From positions 1 to 8,984 of the forward strand of contig JAISYB010000007.1 of NCBI GenBank assembly GCA_031270215.1: a stretch of 8,984 nt of DNA, given 5' to 3'. This DNA comes from Streptococcaceae bacterium. GTDB lineage: Bacteria > Bacillota > Bacilli > Lactobacillales > Streptococcaceae. Shown here in pieces: positions 1 through 5,802 of this stretch. Position 1 is the first letter of the stretch, and the number at the start of each line of letters is the position of its first letter. The position numbers were made by a program, and so were the translations under genes. The notes beneath the pieces were generated by a model, which had not been told where the DNA came from, ran no database searches, and saw only the letters and a program-made list of their open reading frames with translations.

Positions 1-1
1 A

Positions 2-829
2 GAAACACGGTATACTCACAGCCCATTAGATATTAAGCATTATTCAACAGAGGAGCTACGGCAGGAATTTTTAGTAGAAAAGCTCTTTGTTTCGGGTGAA
101 ATTAATTTGACTTATACCCATAACGACCGAATGATTTTTGGCGGCGTGACGCCAACGAATGCGCCTTTAGAGATTGTTTTAAACACCGAGCTTGGTGTTG
201 ATTATTTCTTAGAGCGTCGTGAATTAGGTGTGATTAATATCGGTGGCGCCGGAAAAATTACCATTGATGGACAAACAGAGTCTATGGATAAACAAGACGG
301 TTATTATATCGGCAAAGAAACACGTCATGTCATTTTTGAAAGTGATGATAAAGCTAATCCCGCGAAGTTTTATATTAGTTCAACACCGGCACATCACAAA
401 TGTCCAAATGTCAAAATTAGTATCAATGATATTTTGCCAATGGAAGTAGGCGAAGGTAAGACAATGAACGAGCGGAAAATCTTCCAATACATTCATCCAA
501 ATGTCTGTGAATCCTGTCAATTACAGATGGGGTATACGATTTTAGCTGAAGGTTCAAGCTGGAATACAATGCCATGTCATACGCATGAACGGCGGATGGA
601 AGCTTATGTTTACTTCGATATAAAAGCGCCAAACAAGATTTTTCATATGATGGGCAAGCCTGATGAAACAAAGCATTTAGTGGTTGATAACGAACAAGCA
701 ATCATCAGTCCGAGTTGGTCAATTCATACAGGTGTCGGTACAAGTAATTATAGTTTTATTTGGTCAATGTGTGGTGAAAATATTACTTATACGGATATGG
801 ATATGGTCGATATGGCGGATTTGAAGTAA
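2..829 (+). CDS. kduI: 5-dehydro-4-deoxy-D-glucuronate isomerase KduI (5' end cut by window edge)
   Basis: KduI isomerises 5-keto-4-deoxyuronate (the open form of the unsaturated uronate released by pectin, hyaluronan or chondroitin degradation) to 3-deoxy-D-glycero-2,5-hexodiulosonate in the cytoplasm. The open frame runs unbroken from base 2 (first residues ETRYTHSPLDIKHY) to the stop at 827-829, giving 275 visible residues. The family is about 276-280 residues, so only the start codon and perhaps one residue are missing. Family hallmarks seen are GVDYFLERRELGVINIGG, PAKFYISS and SCQLQMGYTILAEGSSWNTM. The cupin zinc ligands are intact: His at 578-580, His at 584-586 and Glu at 599-601 in CHTHERRMEAY, and His at 725-727 in SWSIHTGVG. 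A TTG at 107 is an internal codon, not the start, because conserved N-terminal sequence lies upstream of it. It is cotranscribed with kduD 17 bases downstream, which supplies the next step. Confidence 0.95.
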   Translation, partial: ETRYTHSPLDIKHYSTEELRQEFLVEKLFVSGEINLTYTHNDRMIFGGVTPTNAPLEIVLNTELGVDYFLERRELGVINIGGAGKITIDGQTESMDKQDGYYIGKETRHVIFESDDKANPAKFYISSTPAHHKCPNVKISINDILPMEVGEGKTMNERKIFQYIHPNVCESCQLQMGYTILAEGSSWNTMPCHTHERRMEAYVYFDIKAPNKIFHMMGKPDETKHLVVDNEQAIISPSWSIHTGVGTSNYSFIWSMCGENITYTDMDMVDMADLK

Positions 830-846
830 AAAAAGAGGAGAAAAAG

Positions 847-1650
847 ATGACTTTTGATATAAATAGTTTTCGATTAGATGGTAAAATTGCCTTAGTAACC
901 GGTGCAGTTTACGGAATTGGCTTTGCTTTAGCCGAAAGCTTTGCTAAAGTGGGTGCAACGATTGTTTTTAATGACCGAACACAAGAAGGTGTCACCCAAG
1001 GCATAAAGGCATACGAGGAAGCTGGCATTAGCGCACATGGCTATGTTTGTGACGTGACTGATGAAGCAGGAATCCAGCAAATGATTAAGCAAGTTGAAGC
1101 AGAAGTCGGTATTATTGATATTTTGGTTAATAATGCTGGGATTATTAAGCGTGTGCCAATGCTGGAAATGAGTGCAGAAGATTTCCGCCAAGTGATTGAC
1201 GTTGATTTAAACGCACCGTTTATTGTTGCTAAGGCAGTGATTCCAGGTATGATTAAAAAAGGCGGCGGGAAAATCATCAATATTTGCTCAATGATGTCAG
1301 AACTTGGTCGGGAAACCGTTTCTGCTTATGCTGCGGCTAAAGGTGGTTTGAAGATGTTAACCCGAAATATCGCCTCAGAATACGGTCAATACAATATCCA
1401 ATGTAATGGAATTGGACCGGGTTATATTGCGACACCACAGACTGCACCACTACGTGAGAAACAAGCAGATGGCTCTCGTCATCCATTTGACCAATTTATT
1501 ATCGCTAAAACACCAGCAGAGCGTTGGGGCACCTCAGAGGATTTACAAGGACCGGCAGTCTTTTTAGCAAGTAGTGCTTCAGACTTTGTCAATGGGCATG
1601 TGCTCTATGTTGATGGTGGAATTTTAGCCTATATCGGCAAGCAGCCTTAA
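847..1650 (+). CDS. kduD: 2-dehydro-3-deoxy-D-gluconate 5-dehydrogenase KduD (SDR family)
   Basis: KduD reduces the diketo product of KduI to 2-keto-3-deoxygluconate with NAD(P)H, feeding the KdgK/KdgA route to pyruvate and glyceraldehyde 3-phosphate. The 267-residue protein is a classical short-chain dehydrogenase/reductase. It has the cofactor-binding TGAVYGIG at residues 18-25, NNAG at 95-98, Asn122, Ser148 in NICSMMSE, and the YAAAK box with Tyr161 and Lys165, so the full Asn-Ser-Tyr-Lys tetrad is present. A C-terminal GHVLYVDGG closes the fold. The start is an ATG preceded by AGAGGAG at 834-840 with a 6-base spacer. The gene follows kduI by 17 bases, so it is translationally close and certainly in the same operon. 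SDRs are hard to separate by sequence (gluconate 5-dehydrogenase IdnO is the nearest alternative), and the kduI partner decides the call. Confidence 0.9.
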   Translation: MTFDINSFRLDGKIALVTGAVYGIGFALAESFAKVGATIVFNDRTQEGVTQGIKAYEEAGISAHGYVCDVTDEAGIQQMIKQVEAEVGIIDILVNNAGIIKRVPMLEMSAEDFRQVIDVDLNAPFIVAKAVIPGMIKKGGGKIINICSMMSELGRETVSAYAAAKGGLKMLTRNIASEYGQYNIQCNGIGPGYIATPQTAPLREKQADGSRHPFDQFIIAKTPAERWGTSEDLQGPAVFLASSASDFVNGHVLYVDGGILAYIGKQP

Positions 1651-1794
1651 ATATTAATCTCAAAAAACAAAATTAGCTTTCTTTTGACGAATGTAGGGGT
1701 AATTTTATTACCAGCTTCTTAGTATTAAAGATTAGCTTGGCGTAGATGAATTTTTACACGATTTAGAGATACAACGATTAAGGCAATTAAATAG
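1651..1794. other. Non-coding stretch after kduD with a short hairpin and possible transposase debris
   Basis: No gene is seen here. A perfect 6-bp hairpin, GGTAAT-TTT-ATTACC, lies at 1698-1712 but has no T-run after it, so it is not a normal intrinsic terminator for kduID. The word ATTAGCTT occurs twice (1672-1679 and 1731-1738). Around 1755-1793 one frame reads TRFRDTTIKAIK then TAG. This loosely recalls the RD-x-x-A-x-x-N-I-K tail of TnpB proteins just before their right-end RNA, but the match is too short to prove anything. The hairpin could mark the left end of an internally deleted IS200/IS605-type element whose right end is the next feature. Confidence 0.3.
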
Positions 1795-2010
1795 ACCCCA
1801 ACTCAGCAGTATGGGGCTGTGAACATAAATAATAATAAAGGTTTTGAAGTGAGCCTACAGGTCGCTAAGGCAGTGCGTCGGCACAAACCTTGACCATGAA
1901 ATTCTTAGGGAAACCCATGAGTGTTAGTGGTCGTTCGGTTTTTGAACGACTCCGAACGAAGTGAGGAACTACCTAGAACCACGCAACTTTAGTCGTGTGA
2001 GCTTCAGGAA
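1795..2010 (+). mobile_element. Structured non-coding element resembling an orphan IS200/IS605 TnpB right end / omega RNA
   Basis: This stretch has no credible ORF but carries a chain of good hairpins on the plus strand. They are CCCCA/TGGGG (1796-1800 with 1812-1816), AAGGTTT with AAACCTT (1838-1844 with 1885-1891) enclosing GTGC-GTCG-GCAC (1873-1884), GGG-AAA-CCC (1908-1916), GTCGTTC with GAACGAC (1930-1936 with 1944-1950), and a final imperfect stem around an ACTTTAG loop (1980-1999) followed by GAGCTTCAGG. A terminal stem of that kind followed by TTCA is typical of right ends of IS200/IS605 elements that carry tnpB, where the region is transcribed as the guide-bearing omega RNA. The tnpB gene is absent: only about 145 bases separate this element from kduD. 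It could be a decayed or internally deleted element, a palindrome-associated non-autonomous copy, or an unrelated structured RNA. The assignment rests on recognition of pattern, not on an alignment. Confidence 0.42.
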
Positions 2011-2093
2011 ATCTATATTGTATTTATTGGAAAAATTGAGTAAGCTTATCAATATATACATGAGAATTGAGAAACCAATAAGGAGCGGTCAAG

Positions 2094-3044
2094 ATGTTTA
2101 CATTAGAAAATGAAGCAATTACAGTTGTTGTTTCCGAATATGGAGCAACTTTAGTTCAGATTGAAATGAAAAATCGTCAGGGTGTCAAGGAAGATATTCT
2201 CTTAAGCCTAGATGACCAAGAAGAAATGAAAAACGATTTAGGCTATTATTTCGGCAAAACGGTCGGTCCGATTGCCAATCGAATTAAGAATGCGCACATT
2301 GGTGATTTAGAGTTTAAAGCTAATAATGGTCCTAATCTGAATCATTCCGGTGAACATGGCTGGAGCGCTCAAAAGTGGCAGGCTACGACTTACGAGGAGG
2401 GGGTAGTTAAGGGCGTTCGCTTTGAGCTGACGGATCAAATGAGTGGCTTTCCAGCGCAAAAAGTCTTTGTTGACTACCAACTTACTGAGTCGGAATTAAC
2501 GATTCGATTTACAAGTGAGGCTTTAGCAGATAGCTATTTTAATCCAACAAATCATGCCTATTGGAATCTTTCAGGAAATGCGAAGAAAGATATTTGCGAG
2601 CAATTCTTACAAGTTTCAAGTAGTCAAGTCTTAGCAGTTGATGAAAATACACTGCCGACAGGTGAAATTTTATCAGTTGAGCAAACCGGTTATGATTTTC
2701 AAAATTTAACCAAAATTGGAGATAATTTGAAGCAGCTACCAACTGGTTTGGACAATACCTTTATTTTGACGCAAAACCAACAGCCGCAATTGGTTATCTA
2801 TGACAACACAAGTGGGCGTAAGGTATTATTTAACAGTAACCGTCAAGCTGTTATTTTATATAGTGCAACAATGGCGGATAATCCTGTCAAGGTCAACGGT
2901 CAAAGGATGTCAAGCAATCTTGGCTTGGCAATTGAGTTTCAAGAACAACCAGATATAATCAATCACCCGAAATGGGGTAGTATTCAGCTATTGGCAGGTG
3001 AAACAGCCGAAAAATATGTGACGATGCACTTTGAAGTTGAATAA
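2094..3044 (+). CDS. galM: Aldose 1-epimerase (galactose mutarotase) GalM
   Basis: GalM interconverts alpha and beta anomers of galactose and related aldoses in the cytoplasm, the entry step of the Leloir pathway. The 316-residue protein is a single beta-sandwich mutarotase domain, slightly shorter than the 330-345 usual for GalM. Visible sites are the substrate-binding Arg63 in GPIANRI, His88 in GEHGW, the catalytic acid His154 in NPTNHAYWNLSG, Asp220 in GLDNTF, and the catalytic base Glu281 in AIEFQEQPDIINH. All key residues are therefore present. The ATG is preceded by AAGGAG at 2080-2085 with an 8-base spacer. No other galactose gene is near. With the kdu genes upstream it may serve general sugar utilisation, but the 443-base structured gap makes cotranscription with kduD uncertain. 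No convincing sigma-A promoter was found in the gap. Confidence 0.93.
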   Translation: MFTLENEAITVVVSEYGATLVQIEMKNRQGVKEDILLSLDDQEEMKNDLGYYFGKTVGPIANRIKNAHIGDLEFKANNGPNLNHSGEHGWSAQKWQATTYEEGVVKGVRFELTDQMSGFPAQKVFVDYQLTESELTIRFTSEALADSYFNPTNHAYWNLSGNAKKDICEQFLQVSSSQVLAVDENTLPTGEILSVEQTGYDFQNLTKIGDNLKQLPTGLDNTFILTQNQQPQLVIYDNTSGRKVLFNSNRQAVILYSATMADNPVKVNGQRMSSNLGLAIEFQEQPDIINHPKWGSIQLLAGETAEKYVTMHFEVE

Positions 3045-3091
3045 TTTTCAGAAAAAGGCTGATAAAAGTCTAAAATTCGCTGATTAATAGA

Positions 3092-3189
3092 AAAAAGCGT
3101 ATGAACTCCTTAAAATGGACCCTAGATAATGGACATTGATAAAAAAACTGTCCGTTTTATCATGCTAAATGGATTTCATACGATTTTTT
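3092..3189. terminator. Palindromic element, probable bidirectional terminator between galM and queA
   Basis: A 12-bp imperfect inverted repeat (one mismatch) pairs CGTATGAACTCC at 3098-3109 with GGATTTCATACG at 3171-3182. It is bounded by six A on the left (3091-3096) and seven T on the right (3184-3190). Read on plus, it ends galM with a stem plus T-run; read on minus, it ends queA the same way. A second stem sits inside: GGACA/TGTCC (3131-3135 with 3149-3153), extended by GATAA/TTATC (3125-3129 with 3157-3161). The position between convergent genes fits a shared terminator. The enclosed loop is long for a simple terminator, and the nested symmetric structure with AAAATGGAC-type words also suggests a small MITE or decayed IS3-type ends. 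Confidence 0.55.
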
Positions 3190-3299
3190 TATAGGAACTA
3201 TTGTTATAGACATCGTTAGGCTTTTTAATTTTAAAACTTTTGTCAGAAATGCAAAGCTGTTAAGCAAGGTCAAAGGATAACAGGACAATTAACTCGGTA

Positions 3300-4349
3300 T
3301 CATGACGATTTTGTATCTTTCACAAACATCGCATCGCCAAAGCTAAAGAAGCGGTAATGCGCATCAATGGCGTGTTGGTATGCTTCAAGGACAAATTCAC
3401 GTCCAGCAAAAGCTGAAACTAACATCACAAGAGTTGATTTTGGTAAGTGAAAGTTGGTGGAAAATGCGTCAACAACCTTAAATTGAAAGCCTGGCTTGAT
3501 GAAAATATCCGTCCAACCTGTATCTGCTCTGACTTTACCGTCGAATTTTTCTGCAACTGCTTCAAGTGTGCGAATGGTGGTCGTGCCAACAGCCACTACT
3601 TTTCCGCCACGTGCCTTTACCTTATTGATGGTTTGAGCGGTATCCTCTGACAAGGTGTAAAACTCTGAGTGCATCATGTGTTGCGTGACATCATCTACGC
3701 TAACCGGACGAAATGTTCCAAGTCCTACATGCAAGGTTAGATAAGCAATTTCTACTCCTTTATCTTCAATTCTTTGAAGCAGCTTCGGTGTAAAATGCAG
3801 TCCGGCAGTCGGTGCAGCAGCAGAACCAACCGCCTTTGAGTAGACAGTTTGATAACGTTCCTTATCTGCCAATTTCTCATGAATATAAGGCGGTAGAGGC
3901 ATTTCTCCCAAGCTTTCTAAGACTTCTAAGAAGATACCGTCATATGAAAACTCAATTACTCGTCCGCCATGCTCCAGCTCTTCTTTGACGATTGCGCCTA
4001 AGCGTCCATCACCAAAGGTTAGCCTAGTTCCAACTTTAATCCGTTTGGCTGGTTTAACCAATGTTTCCCAAAGATTGCCCGATATATTACGTAAAAGTAA
4101 TACCTCTACATGTCCGCCAGTTGCGGATTTCTCGCCGTAAAGTCTGGCAGGTAAGACACGTGTGTCATTTAGAATTAAGGCATCTCCTGCGGTCAGCTCA
4201 TCAATAATATCGTAAAAATGTCGATCACACATCGTCTGTTGATCTTTATCAATGACCAAAAGTCGTGAGCTTTCTCGGTCATTAAGCGGTGTTTGGGCAA
4301 TTAAGGATTCCGGTAATTCAAAATCATAATCGCTAATCTTCGTAGACAT
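3300..4349 (-). CDS. queA: tRNA preQ1(34) S-adenosylmethionine ribosyltransferase-isomerase QueA
   Basis: QueA transfers and isomerises the ribosyl part of S-adenosylmethionine onto preQ1 at the wobble base of GUN-anticodon tRNAs, giving epoxyqueuosine. It is a cytoplasmic, late step of queuosine synthesis. The 349-residue protein matches the family length (about 340-350). It shows the family signatures in order: N-terminal FELPESLIAQTPL with DRESSRLLV, NDTRVLPARLYG, PLPPYI, GSAAAPTAGLHFT, LHVGLGTFRPV, VGTTTIRTLEA and FSTNFHLPKSTLVMLVSAFAG. The ATG (4347-4349) is preceded by a modest AGGAAAA (complement of 4355-4361). It is the last gene of a minus-strand operon, 17 bases after the TMEM175-like gene. 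The palindrome at 3092-3189 probably ends the transcript. No tgt or other queuosine gene is visible here. Confidence 0.97.
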   Translation of the reverse strand: MSTKISDYDFELPESLIAQTPLNDRESSRLLVIDKDQQTMCDRHFYDIIDELTAGDALILNDTRVLPARLYGEKSATGGHVEVLLLRNISGNLWETLVKPAKRIKVGTRLTFGDGRLGAIVKEELEHGGRVIEFSYDGIFLEVLESLGEMPLPPYIHEKLADKERYQTVYSKAVGSAAAPTAGLHFTPKLLQRIEDKGVEIAYLTLHVGLGTFRPVSVDDVTQHMMHSEFYTLSEDTAQTINKVKARGGKVVAVGTTTIRTLEAVAEKFDGKVRADTGWTDIFIKPGFQFKVVDAFSTNFHLPKSTLVMLVSAFAGREFVLEAYQHAIDAHYRFFSFGDAMFVKDTKSS

Positions 4350-4366
4350 AATACTTTTCCTATCTG

Positions 4367-4948
4367 TTATTTTTTAGTATTTAAACTTTTTTCAATCTGT
4401 TGGTTTGGGATAATCCAGAGTAAAATCATTAATAAATTAAAGGCAAGAGAAAAAATTGGCACGATGAAGCTAGTTATAATCGCTAAGATGTTTAGCCCTA
4501 ACGTCCACTTGATTTTTTGGTAATCACTAAGCGTCCGCTGAATTTTCTTATCATCCTGATGTACCTTTAAAATTGCTTGAACCATTAAGCAATAGGCTAA
4601 GTCAGCTAAAAAGATGATAATAGCATACATTGCTTGCGGGGCACAATCAAACAAATAATTGCCCAGCCAGCTGGCTGAAAAGGGGAATAGGCTGAGAAAA
4701 AAGATAAAAATATTGTTAAACCATAAAACTTTTGTATCAACTCGTCTAACCAGCTGAAAAAGGTGATGATGATTATTCCAATAAATAATCAGAATAATGA
4801 AGCTAAACACATAAATCAACAGTTTTTCTTTGCGCTCAAACAAAGCAGCAAAGTTTCCACTGTCAGGCTCAGGCAGCTCTAAAACTAAAATCGTCATGAT
4901 AATCGCAAGCACCGCATCGGTGAATGCCTCTAATCTATTTTTCGTCAT
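4367..4948 (-). CDS. TMEM175 family (DUF1211) integral membrane protein, putative potassium channel
   Basis: The 193-residue protein is very hydrophobic with about six predicted membrane spans (roughly residues 7-25, 44-66, 74-97, 107-127, 149-164 and 166-182). It opens with RLEAFTDAVLAIIMTILVLEL, matching the RxxxFSDxxxAIxxT signature at the first helix of TMEM175/DUF1211 proteins, here with FTD instead of FSD. A histidine-rich NNHHHLF at about 58-64 is also typical of the family. Characterised bacterial members form tetrameric, weakly selective potassium channels in the cytoplasmic membrane, so a leak or regulated K+ channel is likely; selectivity cannot be read from sequence. The ATG has GAGGT (complement of 4956-4960) with a 7-base spacer. 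It lies between ung (30 bases upstream) and queA (17 bases downstream), so it is cotranscribed with them, with no obvious functional link. Confidence 0.85.
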   Translation of the reverse strand: MTKNRLEAFTDAVLAIIMTILVLELPEPDSGNFAALFERKEKLLIYVFSFIILIIYWNNHHHLFQLVRRVDTKVLWFNNIFIFFLSLFPFSASWLGNYLFDCAPQAMYAIIIFLADLAYCLMVQAILKVHQDDKKIQRTLSDYQKIKWTLGLNILAIITSFIVPIFSLAFNLLMILLWIIPNQQIEKSLNTKK

Positions 4949-4978
4949 TATTCTTACCTCGTTTTCATAAAAATTGAG

Positions 4979-5632
4979 CTATCCCCATTTAATCTCAGCT
5001 TCGTTCATTTCTCTTAAGTAGTAATTAATCTTGCTAAATGGTTTACTGTTAAAAAAGCCATTGTGTGCCGATAATGGACTTGGGTGTGCCGAGGTAATGA
5101 TTTTATGCTGCGGCTGAGTGATTAATGCTGTTTTTGCTTTTGCAGCATTTCCCCAAAGGACAAAAATGACAGGTTTTTCTCGTTCATTTAAAAGAGTAAT
5201 CACATCATCAGTAAATGCTTCCCAGCCTTGGTTACGATGACTGCCGGCATTTGCTGCACGTACAGTCAATGTTGTGTTTAATAACATCACACCCTGCTGT
5301 GCCCAGTCAGATAAATCTGTTTTTGTCCGCTGAATTCCAACATCATCAGCTAATTCTTTGAAAATATTGCGTAAGGATGGTGGAAACTTTGCGTCATTTG
5401 AAGCGACAGAAAAGCTTAAACCATGTGCTTGATTTGACCCGTGATATGGGTCTTGACCGAGCAATACGACCTTAACCTCATCAAAATCCGCATAGTCAAA
5501 GGCATGAAAAATCAATTCTTTGGGCGGATAGATAATCTCTGAGTGATATTCTTTCTTTAAAAAATTCCATAGTTGAGTAAAATATGGTTTATCCTTTTCC
5601 TGCTTTAATAATGCTTGCCATCCTGATTTCAC
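4979..5632 (-). CDS. ung: Uracil-DNA glycosylase (family 1) Ung
   Basis: Ung removes uracil from DNA by cleaving the N-glycosidic bond, starting base excision repair after cytosine deamination or dUMP incorporation. The 217-residue protein has the usual length and all family-1 motifs: VVLLGQDPYHG with the catalytic Asp61, Phe74 in GLSFSVAS that stacks on uracil, Asn120 in LLNTTLTVRA for uracil specificity, and His183 in HPSPLSAHNGF, the minor-groove loop and catalytic His. The start is GTG at 5630-5632 (minus strand), fixed by a strong GGAGGAA (complement of 5638-5644) five bases upstream. It is the first gene of the minus-strand operon with the TMEM175 gene and queA, with a promoter in the divergent region next to levR. 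Confidence 0.97.
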   Translation of the reverse strand: MKSGWQALLKQEKDKPYFTQLWNFLKKEYHSEIIYPPKELIFHAFDYADFDEVKVVLLGQDPYHGSNQAHGLSFSVASNDAKFPPSLRNIFKELADDVGIQRTKTDLSDWAQQGVMLLNTTLTVRAANAGSHRNQGWEAFTDDVITLLNEREKPVIFVLWGNAAKAKTALITQPQHKIITSAHPSPLSAHNGFFNSKPFSKINYYLREMNEAEIKWG

Positions 5633-5668
5633 GTTTCTTCCTCCACATCGCTAAAAAGTTCTAAGAAT

Positions 5669-5697
5669 ATTATACACTATTTTCTTGAAAACATTTA
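5669..5697 (-). promoter_or_regulatory. Predicted sigma-A promoter of the ung-TMEM175-queA operon
   Basis: On the minus strand a perfect TATAAT (complement of 5669-5674) lies 36 bases upstream of the ung GTG. The matching -35 position at 17-base spacing (5692-5697) reads TAAATG, which is weak. The -10 is directly preceded by TAGTG, so the octamer TAGTGTAT overlaps it (complement of 5672-5679). The same octamer overlaps the divergent levR promoter. Confidence 0.5.
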
Positions 5698-5725
5698 AAA
5701 GCTGAATGTTTATATCCTATGCTAT

Positions 5726-5754
5726 TTGTTTTGTATTCGTTTTTAGTGTATTAT
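5726..5754 (+). promoter_or_regulatory. Predicted sigma-A promoter of levR
   Basis: TTGTTT at 5726-5731 and TATTAT at 5749-5754 are separated by 17 bases, predicting a start near 5761 and a leader of about 42 bases before the ATG at 5803. The -10 overlaps the left arm of the inverted repeat at 5743-5752. A TTGTAT at 5731 is an alternative -35 but its spacing is too short. Confidence 0.5.
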
Positions 5755-5784
5755 TTTCTTTAAAGAGATGTAGCAATACACTAA
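5743..5784. promoter_or_regulatory. Perfect 10-bp inverted repeat, candidate operator in front of levR
   Basis: TTAGTGTATT (5743-5752) and AATACACTAA (5775-5784) are exact reverse complements separated by 22 bases. They straddle the predicted levR transcription start. A further ATACACTA lies at 5672-5679 over the -10 of the divergent ung promoter. Three copies of the octamer in about 110 bases suggest a repressor or autoregulatory site. The two promoter-overlapping copies could partly be chance, because the octamer ends in -10-like TAT. The third copy, downstream of the start, has no promoter explanation. Confidence 0.45.
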
Positions 5785-5802
5785 CCGACTGAGGTGGAAA
5801 TG

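Noticed and set aside
423..701. Open frame antisense to kduI
   Set aside because: It is a shadow of a conserved gene, with no family resemblance or ribosome binding site.
107..829. TTG at 107 as the start of kduI
   Set aside because: The frame is open to base 2 and the upstream codons encode the conserved KduI N-terminus, so the gene begins just outside the window.
928..1280. Two overlapping minus-strand open frames inside kduD
   Set aside because: Both are shadows of a well-conserved SDR gene; their products are low-complexity and unrecognisable.
1698..1712. GGTAAT-TTT-ATTACC hairpin as the kduID terminator
   Set aside because: No T-run follows and the stem is A+T-rich, so it does not meet the usual form of an intrinsic terminator.
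1840..2010. Group II intron domain V/VI or a riboswitch for galM
   Set aside because: No domain V signature (GAGC...GTTC with the AY bulge) and no known aptamer core could be found; the IS200/IS605 right-end reading fits better.
2539..2742. Minus-strand open frame inside galM
   Set aside because: It covers the catalytic region of galM in antisense and shows no independent coding signals.
3447..3650. Plus-strand open frame inside queA
   Set aside because: It is a complement shadow of conserved QueA motifs.
5794..5802. GTG at 5794 (or ATG at 5800) as the levR start
   Set aside because: The GTG lies inside GAGGTGG, the best ribosome binding site, and has no site of its own. ATG 5800 leaves only a two-base spacer; ATG 5803 has a five-base spacer.
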